A DNA stretch of 43,127 nucleotides from Russula earlei (Eukaryota; Basidiomycota; Agaricomycetes; Russulales; Russulaceae). This document shows, in pieces, positions 31,923-41,450 of the stretch. The stretch is taken from contig JAGFNK010000442.1 of assembly GCA_025769875.1 (NCBI GenBank), positions 1 through 43,127 of the forward strand, read 5' to 3'. How positions within the stretch are numbered: position 1 is the first letter of the stretch; each line of letters starts with the position of its first letter. A model generated the notes under the pieces. That model had not been told where the DNA came from. It was given only the letters and a program-made list of their open reading frames with translations, and made no database searches. A program made the position numbers and the translations under genes.

Positions 31923-32402
31923 TGTTGAAAATAGACGCAGTATGTGTGATTAGATAGCAGCAGATGATAAGATCGCAGGCAGATCTATCAGACAATAGTT
32001 CAGTTTGGTTGACACAAAACTAATATAAATAATGTACCTATCAGACAATAGCTACAAGGCGTCGTTAGTACTGTGAGATAAGATGTCATAGTGTAAATAC
32101 TCACTTCAGTTTGGTTGACACAAAACTGAAGTGATCTACGTACTTTGTGGCGTTCTTAAGTACCTGAGACCGCCACTAGATGCAGTACAGTTAACTACCA
32201 TCACGGATCACTAGGTAAGTCCGAGGATCAGTTGTAAGTAGCTACCGATTGTTCTAAATCACTCTATCAATGTAACTAACGCGTGCTGCAGCGTATGAGC
32301 TGAGCCGGTGATGCCCGGTCCGGGTGATCCGACGCGTCAGCGCATCCGAGTTGTGATCACATCACAACACACCTGAGACTCTGGGCAGTGCAGATCTCAA
32401 CA
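31923..32402 (-). repeat. 5' LTR of Copia
   Basis: 480 bp, partner of 27121-27600 with four differences (about 99.2 percent identity). It keeps CpG at three of the four variable sites. Confidence 0.95.
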
Positions 32403-32407
32403 CATGG

Positions 32408-35400
32408 TGCGAAAACTAACCATGCTAGGATGGGACATAGATGAAGGGAAGATGAAGATTGAGGCCTCCAAAGTCCGAGGAATTATGGACTGGCCTCAGG
32501 AAATCAAGGACGTACACGAAGTGCGCAAAGTCATGGGAGTCCTCAGTTACAATAGGGCTTTCATTCGAGGATTCAGTCAGATTGCTCGACCCATTATTGC
32601 CTTGACAAAGAAAGGGGTGCCATTTGAATGGACCCAAGAATGCAAAGATGCTCTGGAACGACTTATCCAGATAGTATCTTCTGACCCTGTCCTGCTCCAT
32701 CCTGATGAGGAACGACCCTTTGAACTGGAAGTAGACGCGTCCAATTATGCCATTGGAGCAGTATTATTCCAGAAGGACGAACAAGGAAAGAGGAGGCCAA
32801 TAGGCTACTTCTCAGCAGCCTTGAAACAAGCAGAAAAGAACTACGACATATGGGACAAAGAGTTCTTAGCCATGCATAAGGTGGTGGTTTATACAGACCA
32901 TGCAAACCTGTTGCATTACCGACACCCTCAGCGAATAAATGGTCGAGTGGCAAGATACATTACCTTCTTGGCAGACTTCGACTTAGAATTGAAACATCAG
33001 GCAGGGGCAAGGAATAAAGCAGATGCCCTGTCAAGGAGACCTGACCTTGACGATGGACAAGGGGATAAAGAAGAAGTGGTCGCGCTACCTGACCATCTTT
33101 TTATTCGAGTAATGCACACTACTGCATTGGAAGAACGGATAAAGAACCAACAAGGGGAAGAAAGACACCGATTAAAGTTACTTGATTGGGTACAGAGACA
33201 CCGACTGGAGAAGCGACACAACTTATGGTGGAAGAATGAAGCCTTGGTGGTTACAGGCGACGAAGGAACCCACAGGACCTTACTGGAACAGTATCATGAC
33301 AGTCCCACAGCAGGACACCCAGGAAAAGCTAAAACATTACTGGGAATGATGCGATACTATTGGTGGCCCACCATAAGACGCTTTGTCGATCGATATGTGG
33401 AAGGATGCGCAATTTGCCAAAGTAACAAGTCAAACACTCATCCAAATCGACCTCCCTTGTATCCCATTCCACCAGAAGAAGGGGCTACTCCCTTCTCGAC
33501 TGTCAGCATGGACTTTGTGGTCAAATTGCCAAAGTCAAAAGGATACGACAGTATATTGACTGTCACTGACCACGATTGTACTAAAGGCGTCATCTTGCTT
33601 CCTTGCAAAGAAGAAATGGACGCAGAAGAGCTAGCACAGCTCTACAAAGACAGAATATTCCCATTTGTGGGAGTACCAAGCAAGATCATATCCGATCGAG
33701 ATAAACTAATAAGTTCCAAGTTCATTAGGGAACTTTGCGACCAGCTGCATATCAAACAGAATATCAGCACTGCCTACCATCCCCAGACAGATGGACAATC
33801 AGAAAGAATGAATCAGACGATGGAAACATCGCTAAGAATCTTTTGCAACCACCAACAAGACGATTGGGTGGATTGGCTGCCTCTGGTGCAATACACGATG
33901 AATTCTAATGTTTCAGAGACAACTAGACAATCCCCTTTCTTCTTATGGATGGGTTTTACGCCCAAGGCACACCAGCCAAATCGGGAAAGCAAGATACCAA
34001 GAATAGACAATTGGAAAGTCCGGATCCAGGAAGCGAGATCACAGGCACAAGAAGCAATGAAGATCGCTTCCCTAATGTGGAAGTGAAGAAGTAGTTTCCA
34101 ACCTTATCAGAAAGGAGAAAGGGTATGGCTCGACAGCACCAACCTAAAAACGACACATCCTACAGTGAAACTACGCCCAAAATGATATGGGCCCTTTGAA
34201 ATCACGGAGGTGATTAGTCCAGTGACATACAGATTGGATCTCCCTAGCCGCTGGAGGATCCATAACGCGTTTCATGCCTCCTTATTGACACCTTACAAGG
34301 AAACCGAGGAGCATGGGGCCAACTACACCAATCCAGAAGCAGAATTGGTGGAAGGAGAAGAGGAATATGAAGTAGCAATGATTTTAGGTTCAAGACGAAC
34401 TGGAAGGAGGAAACAACTAGAGTATCAAGTCCGGTGGGAAGGGTACTCCAAAGCCCATGACTCTTGGGAGCCAGTAGAGAACATCAAAGTGTCTAGACTA
34501 ATAGAGGAATATCACAGAAAGAACCCCACGGCCATACGAGTTATAAAAGTCCAGCGAAAGATGCCCTCTACTTCCTCATCCCCACATCGTCACTCACAAA
34601 TGTCCCAAACTCCCACTAATGAAATCGTTCCCCAATCCGACCTCTCTGGTGTAGAGGGGCCACTTGAAATCACCACTCCCGATGCTTCCCTTCTTGCCTT
34701 CTTCCAAGGAATGGATGAACATAACACTGGAGAAGGAGAAGCAGATATGCGTCCTCTCGAATTTGGACCCCCTGCTGACCAAGTCGACATTCAGCCTGGG
34801 GATTGGGATGTGACGTCCCCCACCAGCACTCTTGCCCAGGATGCCCACCCTGGAGAGCCTTGGGTACGATGGGATGCTGACAGACACCACACAGGGATTG
34901 ACATCCCTGATGGCATGACTTGGGGCAACAAACCGGCCAGGTATGTGGCCTATGACGTCGCCTTGGGAGAGCCGAGAGTGAGGGGGAAGAATGGAGAAGG
35001 CCATGCAGACTATGGCGAGATCCTCCAAGCCACCCCTTGCTATAACCTCTACAACTATGGCCAAGACGAACATGACTTAGACTGCTTCAACACAGAGAGG
35101 CAGTTCGAAGGGCGCTGGAGACAGACCCTCTACCTGCTAGGCGACTATGGGCTGCAGGCAGAACTCTACCGCTTGGACCATCTCTACACCTTACAAGAGA
35201 CGCTGGAAGCTAACTATAAGGTGCTTGAAGAAGAGGAGAAGCAGCTGCGCTACAAGCTCAGCAAGTACCTAGCTGAGAAGCGAGGAGTAGAGAGAGACAG
35301 GGCTGAAGCCAAGGAGAGAATGGCGGCAGCCAAAGTATGCTCACGTTGTTGGGAGTTCATTGAAGCAGGCTGTAGCCAGGGAGAAACCCCTCCAGGTGTC

Positions 35401-36276
35401 TGGGCTGAAGAACTCCTCACCAACTATCGGGCTGGGCAGCCCACTCCCCCTCTACCCGTCTTCGTCCCTCAGCTGCCTTTGGCAGACATCACTCAGGGGT
35501 ATGCTACCTCTGACCCAGAACCAGTACCAGCCAGCCCCACACCTACGACGGTGCAAGGGTATTCGGAAGAGGAGATGAACGTCCTCCAAACCATGTCCGG
35601 TATGCGCCTTCGAGGAGGAGCAGGATCGGAAGCGTCACCAAATCCTTCCCCCCAGAGCTCTATCTATTACCATTCCTATAGCAGCAGTGGGGAAGCGTCT
35701 ACTGCAACGGCTGACTTCATTCCAGAGCCTCAGCAGCTGAACATGATAGAAGGGAGGAGGAAAAGGAACCGATGCAAGTATTGTGGCGAGGTAGGACATT
35801 TTAACAAGTACTGTCCACTGCCCCACCAGTATTGCCACAACCAACTGGCAGCAGACGCTGCCTCACATTGCCTAGTGCCTCCCTATCATCGTTCCTATAC
35901 ACCAATCAGATCATGCCCTTTCCACCGAGGATGGGAACAGGCACACCCGAGCAGGAAGAGGAAGTCCGACCAGGAGAGGGAGGACACTGCTAACCCGCAC
36001 ATTTTGCAGGTAGCGAAAGGAGAAGGGTCCAGGACCTTTCAAGAACCTTTCACTACAACTCCTCTTCGCTCAGACACACCTCCAGTCCGGAGGTTACCTA
36101 TGGACTCTGACAGACTCCCACAGATCATGTCTCCTTCAGCCACTGCTGAGGAGTCAGAGGCGATAGTGGCCTCAGCATTGGCTGCCTATGAGGCAGCAGA
36201 AGAAGGCCGATACACCTTCACCACATCACCTCCTCCCCTTGATGATGATGGCGTTGACCCCACCACTCGATTTTAG
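32408..36276 (+). pseudogene. Gypsy-B pol, second part: RNase H, integrase, chromodomain and C-terminal extension
   Basis: Resumes after the Copia with LTMLGWDIDEGKMKIEASK. RNase H: FELEVDASNYAIGAVLFQ, KNYDIWDKEFLAMHK, VYTDHANLLHYRHPQ; about 20 residues normally between the last two are missing, an in-frame deletion near 32880. Integrase: HDSPTAGHPGKAKTLL ... CAICQSNK finger, then VSMDFVVKLPKSKGYD, IISDRDKLI and the glutamate of DGQSERMNQ. TGA at 34084-34086 and 34183-34185 interrupt the integrase C-terminus. From 34210 the frame is open for 688 codons: LPSRWRIHNAFHASLL, the chromodomain LEYQVRWEGYSKAHDSWEP (about 34414-34475), then a long extension described separately. Confidence 0.92.
34560..36276 (+). 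other. Post-chromodomain extension of Gypsy-B Pol with coiled coil and CCHC knuckle
   Basis: About 570 residues follow the chromodomain without a stop. First comes a Ser/Pro-rich linker, then a conserved-looking block (MTWGNKPARYVAYDV, LGDYGLQAELYRLDHLY at about 35138-35190). A strongly charged helix follows (LEEEEKQLRYKLSKYLAEKR, a likely coiled coil), then CSRCWEFIEAGC, another low-complexity region, and a CCHC knuckle CKYCGEVGHFNKYC (about 35776-35817). Usual Gypsy Pol ends soon after the chromodomain. Gypsy-A has a separate ORF3 with a similar DWG motif and coiled coil in the same place. Confidence 0.7.
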
Positions 36277-36304
36277 AATCGTTGGTGTGTGGGACCACCA
36301 ATCT

Positions 36305-36317
36305 GAAGGAGGGGTAA
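36305..36317 (+). other. Polypurine tract of Gypsy-B
   Basis: GAAGGAGGGGTAA directly precedes the 3' LTR, as needed to prime plus-strand DNA. Confidence 0.75.
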
Positions 36318-36347
36318 TGTTACCGAGTGGTTTGGGGTCCGGAAGAT

Positions 36348-36902
36348 TGTTAAGATCTGACAGATCTTAGTACCGACTCTTCTGGTGAAAGAGTTGCTTG
36401 ATATAGTTCAAGCACTAGACTTCGAACCCTTTGATATTATCTCAGGAAGATTGAATGTAGAAAAGAGAGGGGCCTCTTTCAGTTAGAGTCTGCACTATAG
36501 TTTTGTTTTTTAGATCGTGTGACAAGATAGTTATCTTGGCAAAAGGTGTAAGTCGAGCGTAAGGCTCGACTTCTTGGTACTACAGACTATTTATACGATA
36601 TCTCGATAACTACTGATCCGATTCGTATGAAACTCGGGGTGTACATAGCTGAGAACCAGTAGTATCCAAATACAGAAAGCGCAATTCAGAATGTTAGAAA
36701 TGACTCACACGTGAGTCATTCTTTCCTAGCAATCAGTAAGCAATCAGTAAGCAATCCGTAAGCAATCAGTAAGCAATCAGTAAGCGATCAGTAAGCCAAT
36801 CAGTAAGCCATCACTAAGCCAGATTGATAAGCGGGCACATGAGTAATCACAGATGAGTCAGCAGAAACAGACGACAGTTCGAGAGTCAAGAGAATCTTAA
36901 CA
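36348..36902 (-). repeat. Solo LTR of family C (copy C1), TSD AAGAT
   Basis: 555 bp, TGTTAAGATC...ATCTTAACA with 10-bp inverted ends, flanked by AAGAT (36343-36347, 36903-36907). The minus-strand TATAAATA box near 36593 is followed by the hairpin at 36550-36572. It has an inverted TGACTCA pair (36699-36720) and a tandem 11-bp repeat. It is younger than the Gypsy-B LTR it interrupts and antisense to it. Confidence 0.95.
36730..36820. repeat. Tandem 11-bp repeat in LTR C1
   Basis: About eight imperfect copies of AATCAGTAAGC. Copy C2 has only scattered versions (CTTACTGATT words, 21340-21400), so the array is expanded in C1. On the coding strand of the LTR it lies upstream of the TATA box, where enhancer repeats are usual. 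Confidence 0.85.
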
Positions 36903-37465
36903 AAGATGCCGGAACACCTGAACTATGGACTGCACCGTTTGCATTATGCGTGCATCAGATCTTGATCGTTTATGTTCCTTGATATCACATTCGGAGCGCG
37001 TTGATCGTATCTTTCAGAAGATGTACTGAAGAAGCAATGAGTAGCATTGCTTCTGTCCCAGATGTTCCTGTACCGCCACGTACGTTGATTCCTTGATTGG
37101 GGAAGCACTTAATGCTTCCAGCACCGAGATCGCTTACATAGAAGCAACCTCACTTCTATGAGCCATGTTTTGCTTCTATAGCACCGACTAGTACTACAGT
37201 AGTACAAACCTTATCCCTGTAAGGCTATATAAAGCCCCCAGTTGTAACAGTTGAGCCCTAAGCTCGACTTAGTTTGCCAATCCCAAACAGTTGACTCCTA
37301 CCCCGTCTGCAGAGCCCCTCTCATCTTGTTGTCATACTCTAGAAGGATCTAACACTCCTTCCCCTCCACGAGTATTGCTTGCTTGACTCAAGCATATCTG
37401 CATTGGTAGGACGCGTTTATAGATGCGACCATTGATCTTATTTAAGGCACTTTGGAGCCTTAACA

Positions 37466-38785
37466 TTTGGCCAGTTTTGTACGCTGGTCACTTTCTTGGG
37501 GTCCATTTGGATAGTGTTCCCTTTTAACACAACTCCTAGGAACTCCATGGTGGTTTGTTCAAATTGACATTTCTCTGGTTTGAGGTAGAGATTGTGTTTC
37601 TTCAATTTGTCCAATATTCTGTGGACATAGCTTTCATGGTTTGGGTTGTCTTCCTTTGTTGCAATTAATATGTCGTCCATGTAAATGGTCAACCAATCTT
37701 CTCATAATTCTTCCTCAAATATGGCGTTCATCATAGTTTGGAAGGTGGCCAGTGAGTTAGTTAATCCAAAGAACATTATGGTGGGTTTGAATAGTCCTTC
37801 ATTCGTGAGGAAGGCTGCTTTCCATTGATCCCCTTCTTTGATTCGGATGTTGTTGTACCCCCATTGTATGTCAAATTTAGTGAACTTCCCTTTTCCAAGG
37901 ACTTTGTTTATGAGTTGTTGGATTAGGGGTAGTGGGTATCAGTTTCATATAGTCCATTTGTTTAGCTTCCGATAGTCTTGTACAGGTTGTAGTTTCCTGT
38001 CCTTCTTCTTAATGAAGAAGAATGGTGCGGCATAAGGGGACTTGGATGGGCGTATATATCCTTTCTGTAGGTGTTCCTTGACAAATTTCTTTAGTTCCTC
38101 CTGTTTATTTTATGTTAGTGGGTATATTTTTCTGGGTAGAGAGCTGGGTGCTCCAGGTTTTAATTGAATAGCATGGTCCCATATTCTTGGTTCTGGAAAT
38201 CATTGTGCTGCTTCCTCAGAAAATACCTGGCTGTGTCATTGGTATTTTTCTGGTATGTTGGCATGGTTGGTGGTGTCAGATGGTAGAATGATTTGTCCAA
38301 TATCTAATTCTGAGGTTTCCTTTTGGGTGAAAATCAAGCTTTTGTAGCATCGGGTGGTTTGGCAATAATTGGTAAATGAGACACATCGATCTATCCTCTT
38401 GCCCAGTCAATCCTTGGCTGGTTTGCTGTGAACCAGGGATACCCTAAGATCATTTTGTTTTCACCTAGATCCAATAGGAAGAACCTCATTCTGATAGTTT
38501 TGGGTCCCATCCTGATGTCTAGATCTGTGTAGTGTTGTAACGCTCCAGTTTTATTGGGGGTTCCATCAATGTTTAGTAACTTCCGTGGTTGGTCCAGTTT
38601 CTTTATTGGAAGGTGGAACCATTGGGTGTATTTCAAGTTTAGAAAGTTTTCTGTGGCTCCTGAGTCCAATAGCACAATTGTTTCAGCCCTCTTTTGATAA
38701 GAATGAAGATACATTCTGACTGTCATTGACTTTCTGTTAGACATATATACATTCTTGTCAAAGCTCCTAATCCAGGCTGAATGGA
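37466..38785 (-). pseudogene. Gypsy-A pol, first part: protease and reverse transcriptase (broken)
   Basis: Protease: IVLLDSGATENFLNLKY, LLNIDGTPNKTGALQHY and MILGYPWF. Reverse transcriptase: [45 protein letters not shown] and the catalytic YMDD of TIYMDDILIAT (about 37670-37685), then KPEKCQFEQ, up to the Gypsy-B insertion after QNWP. Stops TGA at 38236-38238, 38200-38202, 37945-37947, 37939-37941 and 37702-37704, four or five at expected arginines, plus TAA near 38110. Pol is in the -1 frame relative to gag. Confidence 0.9.
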
Positions 38786-38790
38786 TTAGG
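38766..38790 (-). promoter_or_regulatory. Stem-loop at the gag/pol junction of Gypsy-A
   Basis: CCTAATCC (minus strand 38790-38783) pairs perfectly with GGATTAGG (38773-38766) around a 9-nt loop and includes the gag TAA stop. Pol is open in the -1 frame across it (SAWIRSFDKN, similar to TAWLRKN in Gypsy-B). No canonical slippery heptamer remains just upstream (GAT TTT CCC). Confidence 0.55.
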
Positions 38791-39958
38791 GAGAGGGAAA
38801 ATCTGATGAAACTCCAAGCTGAGCAGCTAGCACATCTTTGTCTTGATCTGATAATGCTTCCAATGTTGCTCTTGCAGCGGCAATCTGGTCTTCAGGGGAA
38901 GAAGATGAGTGAGTATGAGTGTGGTTAGGTGTTTCCACAATAGTAGATGTGTCGTCCCAATCAATGAGGTTGATGTTCTGCTTGTGTCGTGGGCAGTCAC
39001 ACGCAAAGTGGCCTATTTGGCCACACTCAAAACAGTTGTTGTTATTTTGGTGATGGTTGTGTTTGTTGCCAAGTTGCGCGACTTCTGAAGTTTCTCTGGT
39101 TTTGGAATGGGGGGTGCTCATGTCCTATCAATATCCATGGGTACTTGTTGGTTGGCCATGGATCTGGGGGCGTTTGATGAGTCATATCCTTGTTGAAATG
39201 ATTGGAATGCGCCATGTCCTCCTGGGTTGAAGGTATTTTGTCACTGAAATTGTTGATTCCCGCAGTAGGGGAATCCTCCTCTTGGTATGAACGGTGTATG
39301 TCTGAATGTGTTATTTTGTCCTAGCAAGTTGGCCAGCAATTGCTTTCCTTTGACAATTTCAACTGCACATTGTTTGATGTTATCATAAGAGTTCATATTT
39401 TGCGAGGTCAGTATGGTGTCGAGGATGTTCTGTGGTAGTCCCCTCATAAACAGATGGGTTACTGAGTCTTCTCTGAGTTGATAACCGGCTTCGTGGGCAA
39501 GCGTTTCAAATGCGGCTATGTACTGGTCGACCTCATTATTTCTGAGTCGCAAATCTGAAATTTTCCTGGCTGCATGTTGTGCTCGTCCAGTGTCCTGGAA
39601 TTGTTGTTGAAATTTGTGTAAGAATTGCTCCCACACTGCTGGGATGTCATCTTGTGGGCCAAGAGTATCGATCCATGTTCCTATGCTCCTAGCCCAGTTA
39701 TCAGTTTCTGGTCCTTTTATGAGAGTTAGAGCTAGAGCAACTTGTCAAATGGGAGAGTTCATGCCAGTGATGGTTTGATTGGTGCAGAGGTAATCAGTTA
39801 GTTCTCGAATAAACAGGTCTGCCTTGGTTCAGTCACCTTCAAATGGAATAGGAAGACTTCCAAGGGTTTTGGTATCACCTGGCGCCGGTTGTGGTACTAG
39901 GATCTGAGGTAAGTTAGCGTTCGGACCATATCCTCCAGGGCCTCCTGGACCACCAGGG

Positions 39959-40918
39959 TGTCATGAACCATTCTCCGGAGAGGGCCCTTGAAGGACCCTT
40001 CCTTATAGGAGGAAACCCAGCCTCTATGGTGTCACCCTGTTCACACAAGCAAAAGGGGTGAGTAGAGGTGTCCACAATATCGCGCGCGCATTGTTGCGCG
40101 AGCGATTCTCAGCACAATCGACATACAGCAAGCCCCACTTAAAGGCAACCCTTCTAGCAACAAAAGACAGCATTAGGGCCTTCCTAAGGACCCTTTGGAA
40201 CGACCCTAGGAACTATACAATAGGTACTAACCTGGTATCAAAGGCCCTACAACGCGTTATTAGACCAACTCTAATAACTATAGAACGAACTATAAGGCAA
40301 CACTAAGGACCTTAATAGAAGTATTAGGGTCGACTCTAAGGACCCTAATAGAACTATATAAGGGCCTTATAAGATAACACTATTCCTAACCAAACTACAA
40401 GTCCTCAAATGACCAGCCCTAAACTAACTAACAGGAAATGAATCAGGTGCTTGCACGTGCACTAAAGCAGTGAACACGTGGACAATGGAAACTCTTACTC
40501 ATCAAGAGAAGCTTCTTACTCAGCAGCTTACTGAGCATGACTGAGCATGCTCAGTAAGCGTCCTCCGACTTCTTACTCATCACTCTATGGTGCTTGATAA
40601 CAAGGTTATGACTTGTTCCCTATTTAGCAGTTCTCTTGTAGTATATAAGCGCTCAATAAAGTAGCGGACAGTCCTCAGACTGGCCATTGTTTATGGCACT
40701 CTCCATCCCTGGGATACTCCTTTAAGGACCATCCCTTGTGACTATCCTGGCCTCTTCCCTGCGTGATTGCTCTACTCTCACAGTAACAATACCTCTCTGG
40801 TATTTGTTACTACTCTGGACTCTACTCCTTGCCCACCCGGTCTTGGACATCTATCGACTCGTCTTCGAGCTTATCCTCGCTCTTGAACCTGGAATAGTTT
40901 CAACAGTGGATCCTGACA
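39959..40918 (+). repeat. Solo LTR of family E (copy E3), TSD CAGGG
   Basis: 960 bp, TGTCATGAACC...TCCTGACA, flanked by CAGGG on both sides (39954-39958, 40919-40923). The TSD comes from the minisatellite unit, so it landed inside the repeat of Gypsy-A gag. It retains more CpG sites than E1. TATATAAG is near 40644, plus orientation, antisense to gag. Confidence 0.95.
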
Positions 40919-41450
40919 CAGGGCCTCCTGGACAACCCACCCCCCCCAGGGCCTCCTGGACCACCAGGGCCATCCTGGACCACCAGGGCCTCCTGGACCC
41001 ACCAGGGCCTCCCTGGACCCACCAGGGCCTCCTGGACCACCAGGGCCTCCTGGACCACCAGGGCCTCCGTGACCATCCAGGGCCTCCGTGGACCACCAGG
41101 GCCTCCTGGACCACCAGGGCCCTCCTGGACCACCAGTGTCCTCCTGGACCACCAGGGCCTCCTGGACCACCAGGGCCTCCTGGACCAGCCAGGGCCTCCT
41201 GGACCACCAGGGCCTCCTGGACCACCAGGGCCTCCTGGACCACCAGGCCTCCTGGACCACCAGGGCTCCTGGACCACCAGGGCCTCCTGGACCACCAGGG
41301 CCTCCTGGACCACCAGGGCCTCCTGGACCACCAGGGCCTCCTGGACCACCAGGGCCTCCTGGACCACCAGGGCCTCCTGGACCACCAGGGCCTCCTGGAC
41401 CACCAGGCCTCCTGGGCCACCTGGTCCACCTGGTCCTCCTGGTCCTCCAG
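40919..41450. repeat. 18-bp minisatellite encoding a collagen-like tract in Gypsy-A gag
   Basis: About 28 copies of CCTCCTGGACCACCAGGG with few variants; the copies at 41270-41405 are almost perfect. On the minus strand it encodes Gly-Gly-Pro triplets in frame with gag, but one-base changes in some units shift the frame. Two further units lie left of LTR E3 (39930-39958). Unit homogeneity despite the age of Gypsy-A suggests recent slippage or gene conversion. Confidence 0.93.

Larger units (their letters stand above)
27121..32402 (-). mobile_element. Ty1/Copia retrotransposon inside Gypsy-B pol, 5282 bp, TSD CATGG
   Basis: Two 480-bp LTRs (27121-27600, 31923-32402) differ at four positions and are flanked by CATGG on both sides (27116-27120, 32403-32407). 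On the minus strand: LTR, primer site, gag with CCHC knuckle, protease, integrase, reverse transcriptase, RNase H, G-rich tract, LTR. Integrase before reverse transcriptase defines Copia. Three frame breaks disable it. It is the deepest full element of the nest and antisense to Gypsy-B. Confidence 0.97.
23028..37465 (+). mobile_element. Ty3/Gypsy retrotransposon Gypsy-B, complete, with nested Copia and solo LTR, TSD TTTGG
   Basis: Two 588-bp LTRs (23028-23615, and 36318-37465 minus the C1 insertion) differ at only three positions, and TTTGG flanks the element (23023-23027, 37466-37470). Order: LTR, self-complementary primer site, gag, -1 frameshift signal, protease, reverse transcriptase, RNase H, integrase, chromodomain, long C-terminal extension with a second CCHC knuckle, purine tract, LTR. 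Without the Copia and LTR C1 it is about 8.6 kb. The near-identical LTRs mean a recent insertion, yet pol has three TGA stops and an RNase H deletion. Confidence 0.96.
36318..37465 (+). repeat. 3' LTR of Gypsy-B, split by LTR C1
   Basis: 36318-36347 and 36908-37465 together make 588 bp, exactly the length of the 5' LTR, once C1 and one AAGAT copy are removed. It ends CTTAACA, followed by the TSD TTTGG. Confidence 0.95.

Noticed and set aside
36727..36820. Possible CRISPR-like array of short direct repeats
   Set aside because: The 11-bp units are contiguous without spacers and lie in a eukaryotic LTR; this is a tandem repeat.
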